A program made the position numbers and the translations under genes. A stretch of 64,000 nucleotides of DNA from Brevibacillus thermoruber 423 (GTDB lineage Bacteria; Bacillota; Bacilli; Brevibacillales; Brevibacillaceae). Below, one piece after another: positions 37,349 through 46,292 of the stretch. Numbering within the stretch: the stretch's first letter is position 1; every line of letters starts with the position of its first letter. Below the pieces are notes generated by a model. The model was not told where the DNA came from, searched no databases, and worked only from the letters and a program-made list of their open reading frames with translations. The stretch covers positions 836 through 64,835 of the forward strand of contig NZ_KE695654.1 of NCBI RefSeq assembly GCF_000454065.1. Reading direction: 5' to 3'.

Positions 37349-37510
37349 ATGGTATTCCACTTCTTGTTTTTCACGGTGAAGATCGAGCGCAAAAAGCCCA
37401 GCGCCAAACAGCGCGCCGCCGAGTACCAGCGCGCCCGCTATTTGCAGGAACGCGCCGAGGCCCAGGCGCTCGAAGCCGCCCGGTATCCGGAATTTCTCAC
37501 TCGCGTGTAA
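37349..37510 (+). CDS. YrzI-like small sporulation protein, copy 1
   Basis: ATG 37349 after GGAAGGAGGTGA, a near-perfect ribosome site. The 53-residue product has a hydrophobic start (MVFHFLFFTVKIERKK) followed by a charged Arg/Glu/Ala helix. This is the form of the Bac_small_yrzI family, found in Bacilli often as tandem copies and thought to be sporulation-linked. A second copy follows at 37646. Confidence 0.7.
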   Translation: MVFHFLFFTVKIERKKPSAKQRAAEYQRARYLQERAEAQALEAARYPEFLTRV

Positions 37511-37544
37511 CGCGAAACAGAACCCCGATGAGGAGGAATGTTGT

Positions 37545-37610
37545 ATGAGCAGCAGGCAAAAACGTCAAAGGATGCGGTTCACGGGAGTCAAATCGATAGA
37601 CGGCGGCTGA
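37545..37610 (+). CDS. 21-residue basic peptide
   Basis: ATG 37545 sits seven to eight bases after GAGGAGGAA; the product MSSRQKRQRMRFTGVKSIDGG is strongly basic. It lies between the two YrzI-like genes. The length makes chance possible; supported only by the ribosome site and position. Confidence 0.35.
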   Translation: MSSRQKRQRMRFTGVKSIDGG

Positions 37611-37645
37611 CTGAACCAGACAGTTTGCACAGGAGGGGTATGGTC

Positions 37646-37807
37646 ATGTACATTCCGATGATTTTCTTTACCATCATCATCGAAAGACGCGTGATCTCCG
37701 CGGAAGAGCGCGAAGCCCGCTGCCGGCAGCAGCAGGCGATCGCGGAGTGGGAAGAGCAGCGCATGCGGCAGGCGTCCCAGTTTCCCGAGTACTGTACGCG
37801 GCTGTAA
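37646..37807 (+). CDS. YrzI-like small sporulation protein, copy 2
   Basis: A 53-residue paralogue of the protein at 37349: both share the FFT-x2-IER-x3-SAx2-R core and an end PE-[FY]-x-TR. ATG 37646 is better spaced from AGGAGGGG than the ATG at 37640. Followed 28 bases later by a palindromic terminator, now part of a repeat pair. Confidence 0.7.
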   Translation: MYIPMIFFTIIIERRVISAEEREARCRQQQAIAEWEEQRMRQASQFPEYCTRL

Positions 37808-37835
37808 GCGCGGAGCAAACATCCACCTGCGACAA

Positions 37836-37861
37836 AAGCGACCGGTCACCGGTCGCTTTTG
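37836..37861. repeat. 26-bp direct repeat, left copy (palindromic)
   Basis: A 26-base sequence centred on the perfect palindrome GCGACCGGTCACCGGTCGC (with a middle base). Identical to 38113-38138. The left copy has flanking AAAA and TTTTG tracts on both strands and works as a complete bidirectional terminator. Confidence 0.9.
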
Positions 37862-38112
37862 TCTGAGACAAACCTATTGCAGCGGTGGAGAAGCATGTTT
37901 CCAGGCGGAGCGACTTGTGAGCCCTACCAAGCGGAGCAGCGATTTGCGGGAAAAAGGAGCGCCACCTCTGAATGGGCTGCGCAGCGATGCGGCTTTGGCG
38001 ATCCCCCGCAAATCGGTGCGGAGCGGGCAGCCTGTGCTTCTCTGCTGGGCGAGCACGGAGCGGATGCCGGAAACGTGCTTCTCCCTCCAGCAGTTACTTT
38101 GTCTGCACACTG
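37862..38112. mobile_element. 251-bp inverted-repeat element (MITE-like or structured RNA)
   Basis: The two ends pair with each other: 37866-37872 with 38098-38104 (7 bp), and 37887-37902 with 38069-38084 (16 bp, one G-T). Inside, CGATTTGCGGG at 37940-37950 pairs perfectly with 38005-38015, and a GCTGCGCAGC hairpin lies in the middle. There is no credible gene. It is flanked by identical 26-bp direct repeats, one of which contains the mutY stop. This looks like an insertion into the mutY terminator, though a structured RNA between two terminators is possible. Confidence 0.6.
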
Positions 38113-38122
38113 AAGCGACCGG

Positions 38123-39224
<1,102 letters not shown>

Positions 39225-39235
<11 letters not shown>

Positions 39236-39548
39236 CGTATTCCTGCTTGCTCCTTTTGTCAGCCAAATCGATCGGGCGAAACGCCCAGATGTTCAGCTTG
39301 GCGGCCCCTCCCGCGACGCACTCGCAAAACGCCTGATCGGCGCGCCGCCACTGTTTGATGCGCTCATACTGCTCCACCGTTTCCACGTCAAACGCTTCGA
39401 CGAACAGGCCCGGCTGGTCCAGGCCTTCCCAAAACCGGTACTGACGGGCTCCCATCGCTTCCATCCTCCCGGCCATGGCAGCCAGCAGCTCCAGGCACCG
39501 GTCCCGCTTCGACTCGTCCGTCTTGTATTCGATAAACACGGTAAGCAC
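39225..39548 (-). CDS. Small protein, possible dimeric alpha/beta barrel
   Basis: A 107-residue protein starting GTG 39548, about eight bases after AAAGGAGAG. It opens MLTVFIEYKTDESKRDRCLELLAAM and has the beta-alpha-beta rhythm of ferredoxin-like NIPSNAP/dimeric barrel proteins, but I cannot name a family. It overlaps mutY by 11 bases, so the two are coupled. Confidence 0.6.
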
Positions 39549-39703
39549 AGCCTCTACTCTCCTTTCGATCCCTTTCATCATACCCGTCTGTGCGGCAGGG
39601 AACAAGCGCGCAATTTTTTCAGATGCGAAGGGAAATCTCACGCCCAAGTCGCTATAATAAGGAATAGAAACGGCAGGAACAAAGGAGGGAGAACACGTAA
39701 TTC

Positions 39704-40705
39704 ATGGACACCGCCACACACTTTGTCATGGGCTTCGGACTGGCTGGCCTGGCCCACCTCGATCCCGTCGTGGCCGCGACGCCGGGGCTGGCGGAGGCGG
39801 TGGCGATCGGCACCGTCATCGGCTCTCAGGCTCCCGATCTGGACGGCTTCACCCGTGTCCGGGGGAGCGCCGCCTACATCCGCCATCACCGGGGAATCTC
39901 CCACTCCATTCCCGCCCTGTTTGTCTGGACGGCAGCGGTGTTTGCCCTGGTGCAGGCGGTAACGCCGCAGACGCACTGGCTTCACCTGTTGGGCTGGATT
40001 TTTGCGGCGGTCTGCCTGCACGTATTTGTCGACCTGTTCAACGCGTACGGAACCAAAGGCCTTTACCCTTTTCGCGACAAGTGGATCGCCTGGAACGCCA
40101 TCTTCATCTTCGACCCGTTTATTTTTGCCGTCCATGTGGCCGGTCTGATGCTGTGGGGCGCGGGCGCGGAGCCGGGGCCTCTGTTTTTCTGGATCTATCT
40201 GCTGATCGCCTGCTATTACGTCTGGCGCTGCCAGGCGCAAAAGCGGACGACGGCGTTGGTCCGGGAAACCGTCGGCAAGGAAGGCACGTACACCATCATT
40301 CCCACACTCTCCTGGAACCAGTGGACGTTCGTGATCAGGACGGAACAGCACTGGTACGTCGGGGAGGTGCACGGCGGGGAGGTCACGATCCTGGACGTGT
40401 TTGCCATCAAACCGGAAAGCGAACTGGTGGCGGCAGCCAAACAAAGTCCGAAGGTACAGGCGTTTTTGTCGTTTACCCGCTACGCCCACGTGGAGACGAA
40501 GGAACAGCCCTTCGGCTACGAAGTCAGGTGGTTTGACCTGCGCTACCGCGCCCGCTATCAGGGCAAGAGCCACTACATGTTTGTCGCCGTCGTCTATCTG
40601 GACAAGGAACTGCACATCCGCGACTCGTTTGTCGGCTGGATTCACCGCGGCGAGGAGCAGTTGGCCAAAAAGCTGGACCCCGAAAAAGAGATCCAGCTCA
40701 ACTAG
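39704..40705 (+). CDS. yfhP: Membrane metal-dependent hydrolase YfhP (YdjM-like)
   Basis: A 333-residue protein with four membrane segments in the first half, carrying APDLDG and HHRGISHS motifs of the LexA-binding/YdjM-like metal hydrolase family. The soluble C-terminal domain of about 150 residues is typical of YfhP. In B. subtilis YfhP lies beside mutY and has been implicated as a regulator in this region. ATG 39704 follows AAAGGAGGGAG. Confidence 0.88.
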   Translation: MDTATHFVMGFGLAGLAHLDPVVAATPGLAEAVAIGTVIGSQAPDLDGFTRVRGSAAYIRHHRGISHSIPALFVWTAAVFALVQAVTPQTHWLHLLGWIFAAVCLHVFVDLFNAYGTKGLYPFRDKWIAWNAIFIFDPFIFAVHVAGLMLWGAGAEPGPLFFWIYLLIACYYVWRCQAQKRTTALVRETVGKEGTYTIIPTLSWNQWTFVIRTEQHWYVGEVHGGEVTILDVFAIKPESELVAAAKQSPKVQAFLSFTRYAHVETKEQPFGYEVRWFDLRYRARYQGKSHYMFVAVVYLDKELHIRDSFVGWIHRGEEQLAKKLDPEKEIQLN

Positions 40706-40721
40706 CGTCCGTTTGATCCGT

Positions 40722-40758
40722 GAAAAAAGCGCGTGCCCTGTGGGCAGGCGCTTTTTTG
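40722..40758 (+). terminator. yfhP terminator
   Basis: AAAAAAGCGC.TGCCC..GGGCA.GCGCTTTTTT stem and T tract. Confidence 0.88.
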
Positions 40759-40934
40759 CGATGTTCCGGCGCGTCCCGGATTGCGCCCGTTTTTCCGCTT
40801 TGGCGGCCGAGCAGGAGCGAAGACACCATCTGTCCCGCATCCCGTTTCGAAAACTGCCCCTTTTGCCGTGCACAGTCCCTCTCTATGATGAACGTATCCG
40901 CATCAGCAGTCCACCCTGAAACGGAGGAGTTCTC

Positions 40935-41381
40935 ATGAATCCCATTCGCTACGCCAAACGAACCTGCACGGATCAGGAGCACATCAACGCCTTCCTGGCC
41001 GCCGCCAGAGTCGGACACCTGGGCCTGACCGACGGGTTGGAGCCGTACGTCGTCCCGCTCAACTTCTGCTGGCTGAACGGCAGCGTCTATTTTCACGGCG
41101 CGGAAGCCGGGCGCAAGACGGACATCATGCAAAAAAACAACCGCGTCTGTTTTACGGTCTGCGAAGAATACGGCACGATCGCCGATCCGGTGCCGGCCCT
41201 GACCGATACCGCCTACATGAGCGTCATCCTGTTCGGCAGCGTCGAGCGGGTGGAGGACCCCGAAGAGATGAGAGACGCCCTGCAGGCGATGCTGGACAAG
41301 TACGTTCCGGGCTATTACGACCGGCCGCTGCCGGAAGGGAAGCGTTTCTCTCCGGGGCGCACGCACAAGATGGACGTGTGA
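40935..41381 (+). CDS. Pyridoxamine 5'-phosphate oxidase-like flavoprotein (NimA type)
   Basis: A 148-residue split-barrel flavoprotein: RVGHLGLTDGLEPYVVPLNFCW, VYFHGAEAGRKTDIM and VCFTVCEEYG are typical of the NimA-like nitroimidazole-resistance/FMN-binding group. The C-terminus (SPGRTHKMDV) is short compared with most relatives, which end in an IxIExITGK strand; the last strand may be missing or altered. Substrate unknown. ATG 40935 follows GGAGG. Confidence 0.8.
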   Translation: MNPIRYAKRTCTDQEHINAFLAAARVGHLGLTDGLEPYVVPLNFCWLNGSVYFHGAEAGRKTDIMQKNNRVCFTVCEEYGTIADPVPALTDTAYMSVILFGSVERVEDPEEMRDALQAMLDKYVPGYYDRPLPEGKRFSPGRTHKMDV

Positions 41382-41543
41382 GCGCCGGGAACGGACTGCA
41401 ATGCCAGGCGAACCGGCCGTCATGAGGACTGGACGGCTGCACCCCGGCCGTTATGCCGCCCGAACCGGGGACCGGACGGCGGTTACACCGGCCGGGCCGC
41501 CTCGGCAGCCCTCGCCTCTGCGAGCGGCATACGGGTTATCCGG

Positions 41544-41999
41544 TCACTCCAGCGAAAACGGGGCGATCTGCCCGGTGGCGATGGCCAGCCGGTTCCAGCC
41601 GTTGATCGTGACAATCGCCATCAAGAGGGCCGTCAGCTCCGCTTCGCCAAAATGAGCGCGCGCCTGTTGGTACACCTCGTCCGGGACTCCCCGTTCGGCA
41701 ATCAGGGTGACGGCCTCCGTCAGCGCCAGGGCAGCCCGCTCGGCATCCGTGTAGACGGCGGACTCCCTCCAGGCGTTCAGCAGGTACAGCCGCTGTTCCG
41801 TTTCCCCTTTGCTTCTCGCCTCTTTTGTGTGCATGTCGAGGCAAAACGCGCAGCCGTTCAACTGGGAGGCGCGAATTTTCACCAGTTCCAGCAGCGTCTC
41901 GTCCAGCCCCGATTCCCTGACGTACTTCTCCAGTTGAAACATGGCCTGGAATGCCTGCGGGTTGGCCGCGCGGTAGTTCATTCGTGCTTTCATGTACAT
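41544..41999 (-). CDS. AhpD-like carboxymuconolactone decarboxylase family protein
   Basis: About 151 residues with the redox motif CAFCLDMHTKEAR (CxxC plus His), the active site of AhpD-type alkylhydroperoxidases. It reduces peroxides or acts as a thiol partner; its exact substrate is unknown. Two ATGs (41999 and 41993) are both plausible given GAGGAAAGGA; I use the first. It is the second gene after the extradiol dioxygenase, 67 bases downstream of its stop. Confidence 0.82.
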   Translation of the reverse strand: MYMKARMNYRAANPQAFQAMFQLEKYVRESGLDETLLELVKIRASQLNGCAFCLDMHTKEARSKGETEQRLYLLNAWRESAVYTDAERAALALTEAVTLIAERGVPDEVYQQARAHFGEAELTALLMAIVTINGWNRLAIATGQIAPFSLE

Positions 42000-42066
42000 C
42001 GTCCTTTCCTCATCGCATTGGTCTTTCACTCTCTGAGACGACCAAGGCGACGAGGTTGTGACAAAA

Positions 42067-42861
42067 TCAGGCCGGCCCCGCGCCAAATTGCCAGATCACG
42101 TGGCTCAGGCTGCCCAACTGGAAGCTGAGATGCAGCCGTTCGGCACAGCGTTCATCGTCGGCGGCTCCCATGGCGTAGAGGAGCGGGACAAAGTGTTCGC
42201 TGCCGTGCCGGGGGACCGCCCATTCCGCATAAGGAGCCAGCTCCCGGTAGCGGTACAATGCGGGAAGATCCCAGGCGGTCAGTTTTTCCCGGAGCCATTC
42301 TTCAAACAGGACCGCCCACTCGTCCGCCCGCCCCGGCTCTGCCCGCATGTTCATTTTGGCAAAGTTGTGCACCGTACCGCCGCTGCCGATGACCAGAATG
42401 TCACGCCGGCGCAGCGGGCTCAGCGCCCTGCCGATGGCGTACTGTTCTTCCGGAGCGAGAGCAGGGTTGACGGAAAGGGGCACCACGGGAATGTCGGCAT
42501 CCGGGTACATCAGCCGCAGCACCACCCAGGCGCCGTGATCCAAGCCACGCGCCGGATGGAAGCGGACCGGGACGCCTGCCGACCGCAGCAGGGCCGCCGT
42601 CTCTTCCGCCAGCAGCCGATCGCCGGGAGCGGGATACTGGATCTCATACAGTTCGCGGGGGAAGCCGCCGAAGTCGTGAATGGTGCCGTACACGTCGGCT
42701 GAACCGATTTCCTGAACCGGACTCTCCCAGTGAGCGGACAGAATCACGACGGCCCGGGGACGTTTCAATCGGCCGGCCAAATCCTGCAGCGCGTCCGTGT
42801 ACTCGTTTTTCTCAATCGCCAGCGTGGGCGCTCCGTGGGCGATAAACAGGGAAGGCATCAT
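42067..42861 (-). CDS. Class III extradiol ring-cleavage dioxygenase (DODA/YgiD type)
   Basis: A 264-residue non-heme metal enzyme. Candidate metal ligands are the His in FIAHGAP, SAHWE and GTVHNF, with a further His in PRHGSEHFVPL. It belongs to the DODA/LigB group that cleaves catechols such as L-DOPA; the real substrate is unknown. ATG 42861 follows AAAAAAC only weakly (the ribosome site is poor). It has an extended -10 promoter with an inverted repeat across the start site. Confidence 0.85.
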   Translation of the reverse strand: MMPSLFIAHGAPTLAIEKNEYTDALQDLAGRLKRPRAVVILSAHWESPVQEIGSADVYGTIHDFGGFPRELYEIQYPAPGDRLLAEETAALLRSAGVPVRFHPARGLDHGAWVVLRLMYPDADIPVVPLSVNPALAPEEQYAIGRALSPLRRRDILVIGSGGTVHNFAKMNMRAEPGRADEWAVLFEEWLREKLTAWDLPALYRYRELAPYAEWAVPRHGSEHFVPLLYAMGAADDERCAERLHLSFQLGSLSHVIWQFGAGPA

Positions 42862-42893
42862 GTTTTTTCACTCCGATTTATTTTTGTCAGTAG

Positions 42894-42915
42894 GTTACTT
42901 TTTGTAACTATTATA
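42894..42915 (-). promoter_or_regulatory. Extended -10 promoter and operator of the dioxygenase operon
   Basis: On the minus strand TGTTATAAT (-10 at 42910-42915, extended TGn) has no good -35 box. Directly downstream is the inverted repeat GTTAC-N5-GTAAC (42894-42908). A repressor here would cover the transcription start. The pattern resembles quinone-sensing YodB/CatR-type (DUF24) operators with TTAC..GTAA arms, but this is inference. Confidence 0.5.
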
Positions 42916-43108
42916 ACAGATCCGGACGTTTTTTGCTATCCCCCGTGTTTCTCCGTTTCTTCCGTGATGAGAACGGTGCCTGCCGCGCCCTGCACCGGGC
43001 AGGATTCGGCCGCAGGGGCCGTCATGAGAAACTGCCGCGTGCAACTGCGGTCAAATCCGCCGGCGTGGCGGCCGCTATCCTCCGTCAGCCGCGTTCGCTC
43101 GAAACGCC

Positions 43109-43145
43109 AAAAAGGCATGCCGCACAAAAAGCGGCATGCCTTTTT
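43109..43145 (-). terminator. sodA terminator
   Basis: AAAAAGGCATGCCGC..GCGGCATGCCTTTTT; the symmetrical stem can work on both strands. Confidence 0.9.
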
Positions 43146-43167
43146 CATTCACGGACAATCGCTGTGA

Positions 43168-43776
43168 TTACTTCGCTGCTTCAAAGCGCTTGCTTACTTC
43201 GTCCCAGTTGACGACGTTCCAGAAAGCGTTGATGTAGTCCGGGCGCTTGTTTTGATACTTCAGGTAGTACGCGTGCTCCCACACGTCCAGACCGAGGATC
43301 GGCGTTTTGCCTTCCATGATCGGGCTGTCTTGGTTCGGCGTAGACGTGATGGCCAGCTTGCCGCCGTCCACTACCAGCCAAGCCCAACCGGAACCGAAAC
43401 GGGTGGTTGCCGCTTTGGTGAACTCAGCCTTGAAGTTGTCAAAGCTGCCGAAAGCCGCGTTGATGGCGTCAGCCAGCGCGCCGGACGGAGCGCCGCCGCC
43501 GTTCGGGCTCATGATTTGCCAGAACAGGGTATGGTTGGCATGGCCGCCGCCGTTGTTGCGAACCGCGGTGCGGATGGACTCCGGCAGCGCGTCCAGATTG
43601 CTGATCAGTTCTTCCACGCTCTTGGATTGCAGGTCGGCGTGACCTTCCAGGGCAGCATTCAGGTTGTTCACATAGGTAGCATGGTGACGTCCGTGGTGGA
43701 TCTCCATGGTCTGCGCGTCGATGTGAGGCTCCAGCGCGTTGTACGCGTAAGGCAGTTCAGGAAGTTGGTGTGCCAT
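43168..43776 (-). CDS. sodA: Superoxide dismutase (Mn/Fe)
   Basis: The 202-residue enzyme dismutates superoxide. All four metal ligands are present: His in EIHHGRHH, His in [10 protein letters not shown], and Asp and His in [12 protein letters not shown]. The GSGWAWLV and SPNGGGAP regions fit bacterial MnSOD. ATG 43776 follows GAGGAGG. It has its own promoter and terminator. Confidence 0.97.
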   Translation of the reverse strand: MAHQLPELPYAYNALEPHIDAQTMEIHHGRHHATYVNNLNAALEGHADLQSKSVEELISNLDALPESIRTAVRNNGGGHANHTLFWQIMSPNGGGAPSGALADAINAAFGSFDNFKAEFTKAATTRFGSGWAWLVVDGGKLAITSTPNQDSPIMEGKTPILGLDVWEHAYYLKYQNKRPDYINAFWNVVNWDEVSKRFEAAK

Positions 43777-43819
43777 TCTTCATTCCTCCTCGTAATATGT
43801 ATGGGTCAAGCTACCACTT

Positions 43820-43848
43820 ATTATAATGCAAGCAGGGCACTTTTACAA
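43820..43848 (-). promoter_or_regulatory. sodA promoter
   Basis: On the minus strand TTGTAA (43843-43848), 17-base spacer, TATAAT (43820-43825). Confidence 0.75.
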
Positions 43849-43970
43849 CAAATCGGTATGCTAAGTATCGTAATCTTGCAGCATATATCATTCATTACTA
43901 TCTTGCAATGCGGAACCGCCATGCTAGACTTGGAGTATTCCCATATTTCCGACAAGCAGGGTGATTATAC

Positions 43971-44738
43971 GTGGACCTGGACGTAACTACCATATTGTTT
44001 CTCGCATTCTTCGGATTCGTGGCCGCCTTCATCGACAGTACGGTGGGGGGCGGAGGGCTGATCTCCCTGCCGGCGCTGCTCGGCCTTGGCATTCCCCCGT
44101 ATCTGGCGCTGGGGACCAACAAGCTGGCGGGAACCATTTCATCGGCGACCAGCTCCGTGACCTTTATCCGGATGGGCAAATACGACAAAAAGCTGATGGC
44201 CCTGCTGTTTCCCGTCTCGCTGGTCGGCGCCTACCTGGGGGCCAAAACGGTCCTGTTTGTCCCGCAGGAAGTGCTGAAAGTGCTGGTCATCGTGATGATG
44301 GCCGCCATTTTTGTCTACACGCTCATCAACAAGCGGTTTGGCGAAACGTCCAGCTTTAAAGGACTGACCAGATTTTCGCTGGGGTTGGGGATTCCCCTGA
44401 CGTTTCTGATCGGCTTTTATGACGGCTTCTTTGGGCCGGGGACCGGTTCGTTTTTCGTCTTCCTGATGGTGCTCTTGTTCGGCTACGACTTTGTGATCGC
44501 CGCCGGAAACGGACGCATTCTCAACCTGGCCAGCAACATCGCCGCGCTGTTCGTCTTTATCGTCGAAGGCAAGGTGATTTTCCTCACCGGCCTGACGATG
44601 GGGATCGCGATGCTCTTGGGAGCTTCCCTGGGCGCGCGGCTGGCGATCAAGACGGGCGTCCGCTACGTCCGCCCGCTGTTTTTGCTGGTGTCCATCAGCC
44701 TGATTACCAAAATGATTTACGAGCTGATTTTCACGTAA
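43971..44738 (+). CDS. TauE/SafE family permease (TSUP)
   Basis: A 255-residue integral membrane protein with about eight segments and the family motifs FIDSTVGGGGLISLPALL and YDGFFGPGTGSF in each half. TSUP members export sulfite, sulfonates or related anions; the substrate here is unknown. It starts GTG 43971 after CAGGGTGA. Divergent from sodA. Confidence 0.88.
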   Translation: MDLDVTTILFLAFFGFVAAFIDSTVGGGGLISLPALLGLGIPPYLALGTNKLAGTISSATSSVTFIRMGKYDKKLMALLFPVSLVGAYLGAKTVLFVPQEVLKVLVIVMMAAIFVYTLINKRFGETSSFKGLTRFSLGLGIPLTFLIGFYDGFFGPGTGSFFVFLMVLLFGYDFVIAAGNGRILNLASNIAALFVFIVEGKVIFLTGLTMGIAMLLGASLGARLAIKTGVRYVRPLFLLVSISLITKMIYELIFT

Positions 44739-44782
44739 ACGCGGGAAGCGGCGTGCCGGCCGAAAACTGGGCCGGGCCCATA

Positions 44783-44822
44783 CAAAAAGCTTGGCGGTCC
44801 CGCCAAGCTTCTTTCATTTTTG
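44783..44822. terminator. Terminator shared by the TSUP gene and the yneF operon
   Basis: AAAAAGCTTGGCGG..CCGCCAAGCTT stem with ATTTTT on the plus side and TTTTTG on the minus side; it overlaps the stop of the small minus-strand gene. Confidence 0.8.
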
Positions 44823-45005
44823 ATTCCCTTTTCGCTCCTTCAGGCGCACGATGATGCCGTCGATCAACAGGCCGATCCCCGCGCCGTAAAAAGGGGAAGC
44901 GAAGCGAACCCCTTCGCTTACCGGCAGTGCTTTCACATAGACGATGATCACGCCGAGAATAAAACCAATCATCGTGTAGCGCAGACGGGTCGGACCCATT
45001 CGCAT
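44814..45005 (-). CDS. Small two-segment membrane protein
   Basis: About 63 residues with two hydrophobic segments (TMIGFILGVIIVYV and FYGAGIGLLIDGIIV) and a basic tail. It begins ten bases after the yneF stop, ATG 45005 after AAGGCGG, so it is cotranscribed with yneF. No family recognised. Confidence 0.65.
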   Translation of the reverse strand: MRMGPTRLRYTMIGFILGVIIVYVKALPVSEGVRFASPFYGAGIGLLIDGIIVRLKERKGNQK

Positions 45006-45015
45006 CCCCACCGCC

Positions 45016-45246
45016 TTACTTGCCGAATTTGTTGGGCATCTTCATGTTTTTCATGGTGCGGCTCATTTGCTTCAACTGCTTTTGATTCAGATTGACGCCC
45101 ATCGAGCGGGCCATCGCCTGCAGCTGCTTTTCATCCATCTGCATGTTCTGCAGCTGCTTCTTCAGGTAATAAGTGCCGCCGGCAAATCCGCCCACGAGGC
45201 CGATAATCAGCGTAACGATCGGGATTACCCAGTTGTACCAAGCCAT
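45016..45246 (-). CDS. yneF: UPF0154 membrane protein YneF
   Basis: A 76-residue protein: one N-terminal membrane segment, then a helical tail with the family pattern QMDEKQLQAMARSMGVNLNQKQLKQM and a KMPNKFGK end. Typical YneF; function unknown. The first gene of a two-gene operon. Confidence 0.92.
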   Translation of the reverse strand: MAWYNWVIPIVTLIIGLVGGFAGGTYYLKKQLQNMQMDEKQLQAMARSMGVNLNQKQLKQMSRTMKNMKMPNKFGK

Positions 45247-45398
45247 CTATTCATTACCATCCTCTTTTGGAATTACAGTCGTTCCTATTGTACCACAACT
45301 GCCGACTCTGTACATCGCGGACACGAGGAATTTGGGTAGGTCGCCTTCGGCATGCCGGCGCCGCCCGGCATACGATGATTGCAGGAGGTGACGATCAC

Positions 45399-46151
45399 AT
45401 GGCTCCCATCCTGATCCTGGACCCGGGCCACGGCGGTGTCGATCCCGGCGGCGGCACCAACAAACTGTTTGTCGAGAAGGAGATGACGCTTGCCATCTCC
45501 CTGTATCAATACCGCCGGTTCCAGGAGCTGCAGATACCGGTCGCCATCACCCGTACGGACAACGATACCACCCTGTCGAGCGAAGCGCGGACGGCGCTGG
45601 TCCGCAACAGCGGCGCCCGCTGCTGCATCTCCAACCACATCAACGCGGGCGGCGGAAGAGGGTCGGAGGTCATCTACTCCATCCACGCTTCGGCAGCCCT
45701 GCCGCGCCTGATCAAGGACGAACTGGAGGCGGCCGGCATGCCCAACCGGCGAATCTTTACCCGGACGCTGCCCAATAATCCGAACCTCGATTACTACTAC
45801 ATGCACCGGGAGACCGGCAGCGTCGAAACCGTCATCGTGGAGTACGGCTTTGCCGACAATCCGCTGGACGCGGAGAAAATCCAGCGCGACTGGCGCGAGC
45901 TGGCGGAAGCGGTCGTCCGTGCCTTTTGCGAATACGCCCAATTGGCGTACCGACCGCCGGCGCCGTCCGCCCCCGGCAGCGGCGAAAACGGCGACATGCC
46001 CGAATGGAAGCGGGACGCGATCGACTGGATGTACGAGCAGGGACTGCTTACCACCGAGGACTGGCGGCGTCAGCCGGACCAGCCGCTTCCGCTGTGGGCC
46101 GAAGCGGTTGTGCTCAAACGTCTGTACGAAAAATTGCGAGCCCCCGGTTGA
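45399..46151 (+). CDS. N-acetylmuramoyl-L-alanine amidase (Amidase_3)
   Basis: A 250-residue zinc amidase that cleaves the MurNAc-L-Ala bond of peptidoglycan. Zinc and catalytic residues: His in LDPGHGGVDPGG, Glu in VEKEMT, His in SNHINAGGG, and Glu in VEYGF. No signal peptide is seen, so export route is unclear (it may act in spores, or be released by lysis). The C-terminal 40 residues form a short helical extension (WKRDAIDWMYEQGLL) like the start of an SLH repeat. ATG 45399 follows GGAGGTGA. Confidence 0.9.
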   Translation: MAPILILDPGHGGVDPGGGTNKLFVEKEMTLAISLYQYRRFQELQIPVAITRTDNDTTLSSEARTALVRNSGARCCISNHINAGGGRGSEVIYSIHASAALPRLIKDELEAAGMPNRRIFTRTLPNNPNLDYYYMHRETGSVETVIVEYGFADNPLDAEKIQRDWRELAEAVVRAFCEYAQLAYRPPAPSAPGSGENGDMPEWKRDAIDWMYEQGLLTTEDWRRQPDQPLPLWAEAVVLKRLYEKLRAPG

Positions 46152-46292
46152 GGCGGCTTTCCTTGACGGGAAGCGGTCACGAACGGAGGGGATAACGGCT
46201 GCATTTGCCGCCGTGGGTATGCGCGTCACGGCGAAGAACGCCATGCAGCAGCGGACCGGTTCCCGCCGGCGCGGACGGCAGGCGCACCGGCT

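Noticed and set aside
37859..38113. Open frames on both strands within the 251-bp element
   Set aside because: The frames are near mirror images produced by the inverted repeats, and have no ribosome sites or protein-like composition.
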